From assembly GCA_037074615.1 (NCBI GenBank), contig CM073527.1, positions 10,132,848 to 10,196,847 on the forward strand: DNA of 64,000 nucleotides. Direction: 5' to 3'. Below, piece after piece: positions 23,001 to 34,263 of this stretch. The position numbers and the translations under genes are program-made. This DNA is from Leucaena leucocephala. Taxonomy: Eukaryota; Streptophyta; Magnoliopsida; Fabales; Fabaceae. Under the pieces are notes generated by a model. The model was not told where the DNA came from. It saw nothing but the letters and a program-made list of their open reading frames with translations, and searched no databases. The stretch's first letter is position 1. Every line of letters starts with the position of its first letter.

Positions 23001-23196
23001 TATTTCAATTTTTCTACATTTAATTATAAATTTTCAAAGTAGGGTACATGTTCTAGAATTATCAAATGAATAGTAACATAAATAGTACCCTAGAGCAATT
23101 CCTTTGAAAATACATATTTCTAAGGAAAAAGGATGTGTAATTGGTTCCAATGATTTTCAAGTGAGTATAATTAGGGTTAAAAATAAGGACATGATA
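20081..23196 (+). repeat. LARD-like element, left LTR (3,116 bp)
   Basis: Full-length LTR from TGTCATATCC to GACATGATA. A TATAAATA box at 21316-21323 is followed by CCCCCTCATTT and the probable transcript start. The small open frame at 21350-21544 recurs in the right LTR at 30200-30394 and is just repeat sequence. The 5' 1.2 kb holds many 'AGGGACCTAAATGTAATTA' and 'GGGTATTTTGGTCATTTT' type words. Confidence 0.88.
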
Positions 23197-23199
23197 TTT

Positions 23200-23210
23200 T
23201 GGTATCAGAG
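23200..23210 (+). other. LARD-like element primer-binding site
   Basis: TGGTATCAGAG, the plant initiator-Met tRNA PBS, three bases after the left LTR end. Confidence 0.85.
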
Positions 23211-24460
23211 TAAAGGATTCTGGCTTAAGAAATGCTCTTAATAGATTATTTATAGACTGATGTATAAGTAAACATTTGTATAATTTACATTAAGTTAGTT
23301 ATTGCAAGGTAAAGAAGATTAAGTCTAGGACTGGATCAGTAACTACAGTAAACCAAAGAGAGTATAGGGGACCAGTTAGGGAAGTCTATAGTAGAATATC
23401 ACATAGATATTTCTGTAGACTCAAACCTACAGTATGGAAGTTACGTTGAGATTCATCTTGAAGCTATGTATGTATCAGATGATGTTGAGTCTAATGACTC
23501 TATACAGTATGAGTTTGTTGGAGTACCCTCTAGCCCTGATGTAAGCTTTATCCCTCTGATAAGAGGACATATTACGACTGAGAAAACTTAGTACTAGTAC
23601 TGGATTAAGGGTAAACCAGATATTATTTCTCCTCTATCAGAGTTTAAGGATAGATTTGAGATAAGTAATATACAACAGTCCCTTAATCCAGAGATCCAGT
23701 TAGAGTTTATGATAGTTTCTGTCCATTCTCAAAGTCCAGGAATATGTTATTTTATAGAGAAAGATCAGTGTGATGTTCCTAGTTCTAGTAAACCCCAGCC
23801 TTCTTTGTTAAAGACATATAATGTTGATCATAACAGTCTCAAGAAAGCTATGGAGAGTGAATTACTCAGTATAGGTCAAGGGATGGACAGAAGTAAAGAT
23901 CAAGAACAGACAGTTTACATGAGGTTCCTCAATGCTGTAGTAGTGATGATGAACATATATATAGTAGAGGGCATTAACCTAAATCAAGTCTATGCTTTAG
24001 CAGGCTGGCATGAGATGATAGTAAGACAGATACTGCCATATACCCCTACATGGAACATAGAGATAAGTGGGTATTGACAAATGATCTGCCAACTGATATA
24101 CAGGGGTGGTACTTCTGTATCCAGAAGTATGTGCAGTCTATGATTCCCTAGAAAACAATGTAAAAATAGATGAGGGTAATGTAAATATGTAAAGTGTAAA
24201 GTAAATACATAGATGTATGACAGTTATAATGTACCCCGAATATGTAATCGACATGTGTGTAATGTATGTACAAATGTTATGGTGACATGAAATATGAAGT
24301 TTTGTGTGATATAATGAAATGATAGTTGGTTGAACATTTATGTGAATATGTTCCCTATTTGATGTGATTTTGATGTATATATATGAATGAGTTTTAATTG
24401 ACTCAAATTCATCAAAAACAAGAACATTAGGAGTGAATATTTAGAGAAAGCTATGCCAGG

Positions 24461-24850
24461 TCACGATATGAAGTAGTTTAGGTCACGACTATAAGTTTCA
24501 GACAAGTTAAGTCGCAATGAGTTAAGTCACAGGTTACGATAAATATTTACAGAAGCTATTGGTCGTGACGAGTAAAGACCATTGGTCACGACAAGAAGCT
24601 CTAGAGCTATCAGGTCACGATAAGTTCAAGCCATAGGATGCGACTAATGTATAAGTAGATTTGTTCAAGACTGAAGATGACCTATAGTCGCAACTGAATA
24701 ACACAGAGCTGTCAAGTTATGACGAGCAAGTGGAGATGGCCGCGACTAAATTTTATAGAGAATGAGTCACTACTAGCAAGCATTCAGGTTGTGACTAGTT
24801 TGCATAGAGACCTGATGACAAGAATAAAGATAGTGACCTCACTGAAGTTT
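24461..24850. repeat. Cluster B of GTCACGA/GTCGTGAC motifs (in LARD-like element)
   Basis: About 390 bases with a dozen or so variants of GGTCACGA, GTCGTGACGA, GTCGCAAC and GTTGTGACTAG spaced 20-45 bases apart. The motif type is the same as in the surrounding Athila-like element, although the two elements are otherwise unrelated. Confidence 0.65.
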
Positions 24851-25027
24851 AACAGTTAGAGGTTTAGCACATGATGCAGGCAAGCCAAACAGTATGAGGT
24901 ACTGGGATACAGAAGATCTGTTTAAGAAGATGTTCAGAAATAGATCCTCTATGTGATAATTAGGAGTAGACCTACATTACGAAAGAATTAAAGTCAGAGT
25001 AAGACTTGCCTAGAAATGAGCCTAGCA

Positions 25028-25110
25028 TGTGGCTTAAGGTTAAAGACAGGATGGTTAATAGATAGGCATATGGCTTAAGGTTAAAGACGTGATGGTTAAT
25101 AGATAGAAAG
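25028..25110. repeat. Two-copy 43-bp tandem duplication
   Basis: ATGTGGCTTAAGGTTAAAGA...GGTTAATAGATAG (from 25028) is repeated with few changes from 25071 (ATATGGCTTAAGG...). Confidence 0.8.
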
Positions 25111-27564
25111 TTCATGTTCCTAAAATAGAGGGATCCTATCACGAAGAGACAGTAACCTAATACACCTAGGGTAGAGTACCCTAGAGAACAAAAGTAATAG
25201 TGCTAGATGATAAATGAGATCCACGTAACTTAAGTTAGTCAAGATCCAAAGATAAATCAGAAAAGAATCGCAGTCTAGTCCAGAGTAAACTGAAATTGAC
25301 AAATAGAAAGAATTTAGAGATAGTAGGGAGATATAGAAGTTACTCTATATGAGATGGGGAGTGATTCACTCACCTGAGAAGTTTTTCTCAAAAAATCTAC
25401 AAGAAGCCTTTCTCTTAGTTAGATGGAGATGAGCTAAGGCTAAGGGTTAGTGCAAGGGAAAGAGAAACCCTTTAATAAATACTTAACCGAATTTATCCAC
25501 ATGAGACACTTTTTTATCTGTTAGTAATCTAGCAGGATAAAGGGAAAATTTAAAAGTATGAATGGCATAGAGATGTAAGCCAGACCCTTTCTCGGTTAGC
25601 TGAAAGAAAATAACTGACTTAGTTATGGATTATAGTTAGATTACAGTGAGGCCAAGGACACATAAGTCCTTCAGGCTAGGGACACAGAAGTCTTACAGGC
25701 AATGAGAGACATTATGATAGAATGAATATAGCCTAGTAATGTAAAATAGCATGATATGATAAGCTATCTCATATTCCTAAATAAATAAATAGGATATTGG
25801 AGATGTAGGCTAAAGATCAAATTGCCTTAGAAATTTCTTGAGGATTAGTAGAAAAAGATGTATGCAAGATAAGAAAAAGAAGTTTATATTGTCTAAAGAA
25901 AGTAAGGTAGTGACAAATTCAAAGATAAAGTGACTCCCTTATTTTCTATGTAAGAAAGTATAAAGAAGGGCTGAGTCTATACCTAGTAAGATGATAGTGT
26001 GGCAGCCTAAGTCAAATAAGCAAATGACTCAGGTTCTAGAATAGATGAGCAGAACCTGGCAGTTAAGGTGATATAGGGACACAATGCTTTAAGGTTTACC
26101 TAGTTAATTTTTTAATTGCAATGCGAGTATGGGTATGGTTGAGCAGATTTATATGATGATGATATGGCTTATGTTGCTATATGTTAAGATGAATAGTTGT
26201 ATCTCCTCATAGTTGTCAGATGATAACATGCATGTTAGTATATACTATGATAAATGAATACTCCCTCATGCAGTACATATAGGGCAGAGTATATCAGATG
26301 ATAAAGTTATATTGCTCCTAGGCCATACGGCATGCAATTAAATAATTCAACTTGTTAATGATAAACCAATAGAAAAGCAATAGCAAAGTGATAAACAAGA
26401 TAGTTAGCTAGTTAATGCCTAAAGAATAGAATGTGAATGTATGATCAGACAATGATAGTCAATTAGGTAGAGAATGAGATTAAAGATGTGGACTAATAGT
26501 GAATCTATAGACAAATGATTATAGTACTCAAGACCTACCCCTTTGATAGGATAAGATATATGAATGATATGCTATGAATATAAAATGAAATGAGAAGCAT
26601 TTATGAAAGATGATGTAGCTCTGAGAGGAAGTAGTGTTTATGCAATAGAAGTTAACATTTTTGTAATAGAGCTAAATTACTCTTGTAATAGAGTCAGATT
26701 GCTCTTGAGATATGGCCCAAAGAATGAACAGATTATGATGGATATGTGCATAATAGAGCCTATGTAGCTCTCTACAGTAATGGACATAGCCAAGTTATGA
26801 AGGAAGGGAATGATATATGAAGTTCCTGAGTGATAGAGGATATGGGTAAAGTCCTAATAGATAATATTATCTTCTGTGATCATTTTTAGGGAATTATTTG
26901 TTGAATTAACAACTATGTGGAAGTGACTAACCTTATAACTTTGTCCATTGGTTTAGGTCTTCCAGAGATGAGAATACAGAACAATAGAATCACAGTAGAT
27001 TCCAGAGGATTATAGTTAGATCTTAGTATGGCTCATAAGGTCGCAGTTAGATATGAAAAGGCTTACGGTTGATCGCAGTAGATCCCGAGAGTCACAGTAG
27101 ACCAAGCGTAGAGAAATAAGTAATGAGCCATAAGTATAGTATTTTTTTGGAAGGATGAATACCAAGGAAAAGATTAAGGTTTAGAAGCTTCACAAGTTGG
27201 TTAACTCATAATAGAGAGAGTATCCATGATGTTAATTCAGATAGCCTTATTACTATTAGGGATTGAACTCAGAATCTTCTTACACATAACAGGAACTAAG
27301 TGATCAAAGTTAAAGTTGTTGATCAGAGTTAAAGTTTTTAGTTATGAATAACAGATGTTTATAAATATGTAGATAATCAGATGTTTATGAATCTATAGAT
27401 AATATCCCTAAGGAAGAGGAAAAGAATAAAGAGATCCATATGATGAGAATATAGAGAATAAGAATGAGAGACCAATAGATCCTCCAGATGAGGATAAAGA
27501 GATAAGAAGGTCAGATAGACCTAAGAGAGATAGTATAACAAGGGTCTAAGATAGTAAAGTACTA

Positions 27565-27668
27565 GGATTGGAGCCTGTTATAACCAATACTTCAGATTTA
27601 TATTTGCACTTTTAAGTTAAGCATGCTCAAACAAGAGTAGCCCAATGATGGGTGACCTCCTGGGAGTG
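27565..27668 (+). pseudogene. 5S rRNA-derived segment inside the LARD-like element
   Basis: Bases 27614-27665 match the 3' half of plant 5S rRNA: AGTTAAGCATGCT (box A region, 27614-27626), AACAAGAGTAG, and GATGGGTGACCTCCTGGGA (box C, 27647-27665). These are the internal Pol III control elements. The 5' half is much more diverged, but traces such as TTATAACCAATACT sit at the expected distance (49 bases upstream start near 27565). It is one isolated copy, degenerate, and not a functional rRNA gene. The established precedent is the 5S-derived promoter of Cassandra TRIM elements; a SINE3-like insertion is another possibility. Confidence 0.8.
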
Positions 27669-28937
27669 ATAAAAAGGATGTAAATGGCATAGAAGTTTGG
27701 TATATATGCACAAAGTATTGTAAAATGATAGAAAGAGACATGAAAAGTTAGAAAGGTTTATGAATAGTAAGAGACCAAAACCCATATGTTAAGTCTAAAT
27801 GAAATGGATTTAAAAGGAAATATTTAGAAGAGATTTTTTAAAAGCTAGCAAAGTTATAAGTTGAAGGGAATATTTAACTTATAGTGTCTCATAATACGTT
27901 ATGACAAGGCAAGATAGACCATGATATAGCCAGATTTGGCCAGATATGCCATGATATGACATGAAAAGTACATAATGAGATACGTTATGATAAATATGTG
28001 ATGTGATACATAATGATAAATATGTATTAAGAAGTACAATATGAAGTGGCTTTATAGCTAGCTTTGTAAACAGATAGAGAGGCTCCCTTTTTGAAAGGGA
28101 TAAGATGTTTAAGTGTTATGTTACATATGAAATAGCAAGTGAGAGCTTTCACTCCTTGCATAAAATGCCAGGCATTATATTATGTTTGTAAAATATGCTA
28201 AAGCTCCAAATGTTAAAGCAGTGCAAGCTCTATGTGATAGAGTTGTGCAAGCTCTGAGTGTTAGAGCTGTGCATATTAAAGAAGGGAATGCTTGAGCTCC
28301 AATGTTAGAGCTTTGTATTCATGGGCAGGTATGTAGTCCTGCAATATATTGGCCAGGCATTATGCATGTTACAGTACGTGCTCCTATGTGATCCTATCTA
28401 GTAGTAAAGTAAAGAAAGAATAATGACATAAATCCTCTCTCTGTATTATAATGAGTTATTAAAGATGATAAGAAGAAAAGAAGAACGATGATACGAAAGT
28501 AAGAGGTGATGTTTGTGGATGTTCAAAAAATTCCGCTAGATGCTCAAAGAAATAATAAGAGATACATGCTAAAGGTAGGATGAGTAGTTGACAGAAAGTC
28601 TAGAATATAGCAATATTCGAGAGAATTTGATATGAAAGAAATGGACACTACACACAAGTCCAATATAGTGAGAAGTCCATATGCAAATGGATGCAAAGCA
28701 AGTAAGCAAGTAACAGAATGAGGTACTGTTCAACTCTGATTGAGTTGATTCAGAATAGAAGAAAAGTAACAATAGTAAAGATATGAAGATCCGCGGACAT
28801 GAAAGGTACTCCACTAAGATGTTAAGATAGAAGATAAGAGATAGATACCCCAATTCTTAGTCATAAAGAAGAAAAAGAGATCTACCTAATATTGTTGACT
28901 AAGGTGCCAAGTAAATTTTGAGGACGAAATTTATTTT

Positions 28938-28949
28938 AAGGGGCAGAAA
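28938..28949 (+). other. LARD-like element polypurine tract
   Basis: AAGGGGCAGAAA lies directly against the right LTR start, the expected place for the PPT. Confidence 0.8.
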
Positions 28950-30792
28950 TGTCATATCCTAAATTTTCCCTATTTGTATAATACTGATAGTGGAAAGAGG
29001 TTTGAAAAGGATTATGACGATGATCAGAAGAAATAATAAAGATTAAATGAGTCTTGAAGGAAGAGAGGGACTTAAACAAAAATTAAAAAAGGTTGGAGGC
29101 CAAAAGTTAAAGTAGAAACAAAAGTTAGGCCAAAAATGATAATTATCAAAAGTTTAGGGACCTAAATGTAATTATGAGAAATTTGAACTGAAAAAGGCTA
29201 AAAAATGCCCAAAATCATATTAGACCCAAATTCTACCAGTAGATAGAAAAAAATATTCTAGTCAGTTTAAGGGGACACGTAATTTTGATTTGAGATCCCA
29301 ATTAATTGATATAAATTCCTAAAGTCAGAAGGAATTATTATAGTATTTTTCAAACCTCATAATCAGATGACACCTTACAGTAAATTCCTATATTTAATAT
29401 AAGAATTTACAAAATTGACAGAGTCAGAAAAGGAATCCTATAGAATTCTTATAGAATTTTACAGTGGAATAAAATACCCGATATATGCGATCAGGAGAGA
29501 TTCCTTGGGAATTGTACCATAAAGACAATGAGCCCATACCAAGGCCCAATAAGGTGACTAGACAGTTATGTGGGCCAGAGTTCAGAACAACCCTGGAAAA
29601 GTGTGAAATTATGAAAATTCCCCAGTACAGCTAGATTATACCTGTGATGGATGGAGGGCATTTTGGTTATTTTGGACAGCCAAAAAACATGTAAGATATT
29701 ATAAAGATGATCAGTTAGGGCTAGTATATGCCCTGAGACAGTATAAAGGGGTGTGAAATGACAATTATGCTCTTTGGGCTACCATAGTGCATGAAAAGAC
29801 ACCAAGGGTATTTTGGTCATTTCCCCAGGGATGGAGGGCAGATAAATACTCATTCTGACAATGTCAATGGTATGAGAAACCTAGACATTGATTTTCAGGA
29901 CAGAATATATATCCTGGAATATTATAAAAATTAGGAACATAAAACAATCTGGTTTTTGGGAAACTGCTCCGATTGGTATCGAACTAGGCTAGAATTTTTC
30001 TTATCAGTATATTTAACTTTTTCTAGCCAAACATGGCCTTAAATGATGTCATGCATGCGTAAATACTAAGGCTTCTAGGGCAAGCTTGGTTCAAGAATGA
30101 ATATGGACCATTAGATCAAATGGTAACCAAATCAATCTTTGCCATCCATTTCCACTCAAATTTTCTATAAATACCCCCTCATTTCAGACCTCATTCAGCA
30201 TGCATGGGAACCACAGGAAAACTCTTGCAAAATTTCCATTCAACCAAGAAAGAAGCACACAACTTGAAGCAACAAGCAAGGTAATTATCTCCCTTGTTCT
30301 TGAGCTTAATTCTAGTAAGCTAGCTCTTGATTTTAAGGGGGTTTTGTGCCATATTTCCCTTGTGGTTGCTGCTGGAAGTGCTGTCCACATGTGAAAAGAA
30401 TATGAGTTTTATGTTATGGATAGTTTAGGTAAGCTTAAACAAGCTAGAATCAAGTGGTATAAGCTTGGGAATTCAAGTATGCATGTAGTTAGAAGTTTAT
30501 GTTCGTGGCTAATACTGTATGTGTCATTATTCACATTTTAGAATTTCATGATTTTGATGCTTCCAATGAGTTTAAAATGGAAGATTGGAACCACCCTATT
30601 TCAATTTTTCTACATTTAATTATAAATTTTCAAAGTAGGATACATGTTCTAGAATTACCAATTGAACAGTAACATGATCAGTACCCGAGAGCAATTCCTT
30701 TGAAAATACATGTTTCTAAGGAAAAAGGCTGTGTAATTGGTTCCAATGATTTTTAAGTAAGTATAATTAAGGTTAAAAATAAGGACAAGACA
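28950..30792 (+). repeat. LARD-like element, right LTR with 1.25-kb internal deletion
   Basis: Matches the left LTR from 20081 to about 21737, then jumps to the equivalent of about 22992-23196, so it is 1,843 bp long. The missing piece corresponds to 21738-22991 of the left LTR. Both edges share ATTG, a small microhomology. A TATAAATA box is at 30166-30173. The end GACAAGACA keeps the CA terminus. Confidence 0.88.
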
Positions 30793-30797
30793 CAGTT

Positions 30798-31186
30798 ATT
30801 GGAGGCTTCATTGAGGAACAGATCATATGCATAGTTTGTAAGTGCCTGTGTGGACATTCTCCTGTAAAACTATGAAATTTAGGTAAGGCTGCAATTAAAG
30901 CTCCTTTAATCTGAAAATTAGCTTCTTCAGTCTAGAAACGATAAGGATCATAATTCACATGCGAATGATTAATTTCCCTCATACTTCTATTATCTTCTGG
31001 ATTCATTGGTATTTCATTTTCTCCATGCCCATTCAGCCCATTATGATTAATATCATCCATATTCGGTTAAGTTTCAAACTCTAGAATACTAGAGGAGGAA
31101 CTGGATTTTGTTTCTTCTTCTCTAAATTCTCTCTTTAGTTTCCTAAGTCTTCCACTAATGGTTCAGCTCTTTTACGCATGTAATGC
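30798..31186 (-). pseudogene. Athila-like gag, 5' part (right of the nested element)
   Basis: A minus frame with at least two breaks starts near an ATG at 31186-31184 and includes NFQIKGALIAALPKF and HRHLQTMHMICSSMKPP, the N-terminal blocks of Athila-type gag. It is cut at 30797/30793 by the nested LTR element and resumes at 20080. Confidence 0.7.
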
Positions 31187-31261
31187 AGAAAAGATAGAAA
31201 ATAATCAATGCAATCAGTCAAAGTCAGTCACAGAAGTTGCACAGTAGAAAATTGTCAGTTA

Positions 31262-31480
31262 TTGGCGACTAAAGTGTATTTTAGTTGCGACACAATATCA
31301 TAGAGAAAGTAGTCACGACTGAAAGTGTCAAATGTCACGATTGGTTTTTGCAAAGTAGTCAAATTTCACAGGGAAACAATCAGGTCGCGACACAAATGGT
31401 GTTTGGTCGTGACTTAAAAGTCACAGAGAGTAATTGTCGTGAAGCAGGTGAGTTTAGGTCGCGACCCATAATCACAGAGA
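31262..31480. repeat. Cluster C of GTCGTGAC/GTCGCGAC motifs (Athila leader)
   Basis: Lies between the PBS and gag start. About nine occurrences of GTCACGA, GTCGCGAC or GTCGTGA, several followed by a CACAGAGA-like word, at 20-40 base intervals. Confidence 0.65.
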
Positions 31481-31616
31481 CTAATTTTGCAGAAACTCAG
31501 AAAAGTACAGAATGGAATGTAATTTTAAAAACTACCAAAAAACTAATACGCAAACAAAAACAAGAAAACTAACTCATGTAGCTAATGAAATTGATAATCA
31601 ATTACTAGGGAACTAA

Positions 31617-31644
31617 TTACTTGGCTCCCTGGCAATGAAACCAT
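31617..31644 (-). other. Athila-like primer-binding site (degenerate)
   Basis: The minus strand reads TGGTTTCATTGCCAGGGAGC directly after the LTR end. It keeps the frame of the usual Athila/Tat PBS (TGGCGCCGTTGCCGGGGA) with several mismatches, mostly C/G to T/A changes as expected from methylated-cytosine decay. Confidence 0.55.
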
Positions 31645-33062
31645 TGATGAGGGCAGATTGTCATAGTCTGATCCATCAAAATAAAGTTTATTGTACCCAA
31701 TATAATATAGTATAAGGCACAACCCTATCGTTCTTCTCGATGAGCCTTTTATGTAGAAACCTAGCATATTGGATGTCAAAATCAATGAAAAACCTGAGCA
31801 GTGATAAAATGGTTTTGGGGTTTTAGAGATTGATGCGATAAAAGTAGGGTGCAAAAAGGTAAATATTTTTGGATTTTTGATTAAGATAAAAATGAGTTGG
31901 TTTGTTGAGAAATATGTTATAAAAAACTCTTGATGATAAAAACATATCTATCTTTGCCCTCACATTTAAAATTAGAGTTTAGAAATCACTAAGCCTTAAA
32001 GAAAACCTCAATCGATTGATTGAGCCCAGAACCCTAATTTTCCTTAAACCCCTTTGATCAAAGCTGGTTTAAGAACTATTAGCGAACTGTCATAAACCAC
32101 TTAGCATGTAAGTTGAATTTAGGTGATAAAAATGCCCTTGAATGATCGTCGATCGAAAACCCTAGATTTCAAGCAATTGAATTAATTAACAACGATTGCT
32201 AATAATAACCCAACTCTCTTAAAATTGAAATTGAAATATTCTATTAAAAATAAACGTTCAAACCATCCAAACTCGATTACAAAGTCTAATATGAGAATGA
32301 TCAATTGATATTCAAAACTTGCTCACAAATGAGAACCCTAGATCTCGCAGTAATCATAACATGAGAGGATATAAATTAAAATAGAAGAATCTCTCATGAC
32401 TCCTGCTATACTACAATCACTGTTCAGTTGAGATGCCATGAAGAAACAATGGAAAGATGGTAGTTTGGTGGTGTAGAGATGTGGAGAAATCTGTGGAAAG
32501 GTGTAGAATAATGAAAGATGCCAAGAAGGTGATCAGAGAACGCTAGAGTACTGCTTCTTAGCCTAATCAGGTCAAAAACCAGACTCCTAGTTGACGATAG
32601 CGTTCTTCCCCCTTTATTTCTGCATAACCTAATTCAAAATACGCAGTTTTAGCAATTTCGTATTTTAGTCATGACCAGATTCATGTTTTGGTTGCAGCCT
32701 ATAAACATAGAGAGACTTCTAGAAGAATCAAGGTCGCAACAGGTGGACTCTTTAGTCGTGACTAAAAGATGCAGGAGTGTGGTTTCACTTTCATTGACTT
32801 GTGATTTCTTTCTTGGTCTTTGCTCTCTTCCAAAATACCTGCAATCCAACATAAAAGCTCACTGTAAAAGTCTAAATCAGTAAATAACATAATCTATACA
32901 GTTTGGAAGAGTTAATTTACTATTTTACTCTTTAATTAGCACATTACCATGCACAATCATGTATTACCACAAAAGTACAATTTAAGGCATAAAATGAATG
33001 GTAAAGTTGTTATAAAGCTCTTAAAAATATCACAGAAACCATATACAAAATGTGTCTTATCA
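31645..33062 (-). repeat. Athila-like 5' LTR (1,418 bp)
   Basis: Read on the minus strand it begins TGATAAGACACATTTTG (from 33062) and ends CTCATCA (31645), directly followed by the PBS. To the right the sequence switches at once to a copia reading frame, supporting 33062 as the edge. It contains GTCGYGAC-type motifs at 32662-32770. No second copy was found on the other side of the element. Confidence 0.65.
32662..32770. repeat. Cluster D of GTCGTGAC-type motifs (Athila LTR)
   Basis: Three to four motif copies (GTCATGAC, GTCGCAAC, GTCGTGAC) inside the 5' LTR, in the same style as the leader cluster but sparser. Confidence 0.45.
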
Positions 33063-34263
33063 ATGATCAAGGGCCTCCATCTCTTCCTCTATAGCAAAAC
33101 GGCAACCCTGGTAGGACAAGGCCTTAAGAAGGGATTGAGGTACTAACATAATGTCTAAGTCAATGAAGGCACGAAAAGTAGTGGAGTGGTGGTTATAGGA
33201 AACAAAAGAAGAAATAGGATAGACACAAGTACGTTTATATTTATGGAGAGCAAAGGGCAAATCAAGGGTAGGATTAAGATCTAGAACAAAAGGTGTCTCA
33301 GAGTCAAGAACTAGGTCAGGCTCAGGGTGAGTGAATGCTCGTTGTAGGATCTGATGATGAAGGAGACAATAACAGAGCCAAATCTGGCTAATAGCAGGAT
33401 TGATTTCCTTCAAATGTTTGTTATAAACCAGAGATAAAGCTGGTAGACTAGGTGCTGGTATAGGAGCTAGGGAGGGAATAATAGAATATACCATATGAGT
33501 ATCTTCCTCCACAGGTAAAGAAGGAGGAGCGAAAGTGTTAAAGACAAAATATGCAACAAAATCCTAAAATGTAACATCTACAGAAACTAGATAACGATTA
33601 AGAGTAGCCAAGAAAGACACACTTAAAGGATTTAGGATCTAATCTAAAGATAGTAGGACGCACATCTCGATAAAACACATATAACCAAAACTCTTAGGAT
33701 CAGTGGGAAATAAAGACTTGGAAAGAAACAGAGTGGTGTAGGGAATGTGACCATCAAGAACAGATGAGGGCATTCTATTAATGAGAAAGTAAGCAGTGGA
33801 TATTTTATTTGCCAAAAAGGGTTTTGGAACTTGTATTTGAAATAAAAGTGCACGGGCTACTTCTAATAGGTAGCTATTTTTTCTTTTGGCAATACCATTA
33901 TGAGCTGATGGATCTACACAAGAAAATTGATGTCGAATTCCATTTTGAGGCATGAAAGAGCGAAATGACTCAGAAAAATATTCTTTAGCATTATCATTAT
34001 GCAAGGTATGAATAGGAGTATGGAATTAATTTTTAATTTTAGCAGTAAAAGCACAAAAGTGAGAGAACAACTCATAACAACTTTTCATTAAATATAACCA
34101 ATAGTGCAGGAATAATCATCAACAAATGTAACAAAATACTTGAAATTAGCTTTAGACTCAACTGGACAAGGACCCTAAACATCGGAATGCACTGACTCAA
34201 GGAGATGAAGCATATTTATTGACTCGAGATACTAAAGGAAGACTATGATGTTTAGCAAATTGA
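33063..34263 (-). pseudogene. Copia fragment: integrase core to start of RT
   Basis: Minus-strand fragment with frames at 34004-33639 (NDNAKEYFSESFRSF, then the QHSCVDPSAHNGIAKRKN-like block, ISTAYFLINRMPSSVLDG) and 33512-33063 (YPISSFVSYNHHSTTF, ending FAIEEEMEALDH). The region 34020-34263 continues the integrase toward its N-terminus (VDDYS, HSDV-type blocks with stops). It is of the same copia family as the plus-strand copy at 50736-52437, and is cut by the Athila LTR on one side (33062) and a gypsy LTR on the other (34264). Confidence 0.8.

Larger units (their letters stand above)
23211..28937 (+). other. Internal region of the LARD-like element, no recognisable protein
   Basis: About 5.7 kb with no frame that I can assign. 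The longest frame, 23709-24077 (122 aa), has no zinc knuckle, protease or other retroelement motif and no family I know. The region holds a motif cluster (24461-24850), a 43-bp tandem duplication (25028-25110), a 5S-rRNA-like segment (27565-27668), and AGAGCT/GCAAGCTC-type short repeats around 28190-28320. Confidence 0.7.
20081..30792 (+). mobile_element. Nested LTR element with no recognisable coding (LARD-like, chromovirus-type ends)
   Basis: Two LTRs starting TGTCATATCCTAAA at 20081 and 28950 enclose 5.75 kb. PBS TGGTATCAGAG begins at 23200 and a purine tract ends at 28949. Flanks are CAGTC (20076-20080) and CAGTT (30793-30797), one mismatch from a 5-bp target duplication, and the Athila gag frame resumes across the site. 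The last internal bases (GAGGACGAAATTTATTTTAAGGGG) resemble the end of Tekay/Del chromovirus pol, but no gag, protease, RT or integrase is recognised inside. It is best described as a large retrotransposon derivative mobilised in trans. By eye the LTRs are roughly 90% identical. Confidence 0.88.
15765..33062 (-). mobile_element. Truncated Athila-like Ty3-gypsy element, interrupted by a nested LTR element
   Basis: Minus-strand element: 5' LTR 31645-33062, PBS about 31624-31644, leader, gag start about 31186, gag interrupted at 20081-30792, then protease, RT and RNase H ending near 15907. The RT block (FPLPFIDQ, YKRMLFGMCNA, GIEVDKAKI) and the protease (DLGVAINVMPWSVYQ) are typical of the Athila/Tat non-chromovirus lineage. 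Integrase and a 3' LTR are not found; past 15907 the sequence is unrelated, so the element is truncated at its 3' side. All frames are broken by stops and shifts. The left edge is approximate. Confidence 0.85.

Noticed and set aside
27565..27668. Functional 5S rRNA gene
   Set aside because: Single copy, diverged 5' half and inside a retroelement; only the control-region words are well kept.
21350..30394. Two nearly identical 64-residue frames at 21350-21544 and 30200-30394, as a duplicated small gene
   Set aside because: They lie at the same place in the two LTRs of one element, just after the TATA box; they are repeat sequence, not genes.
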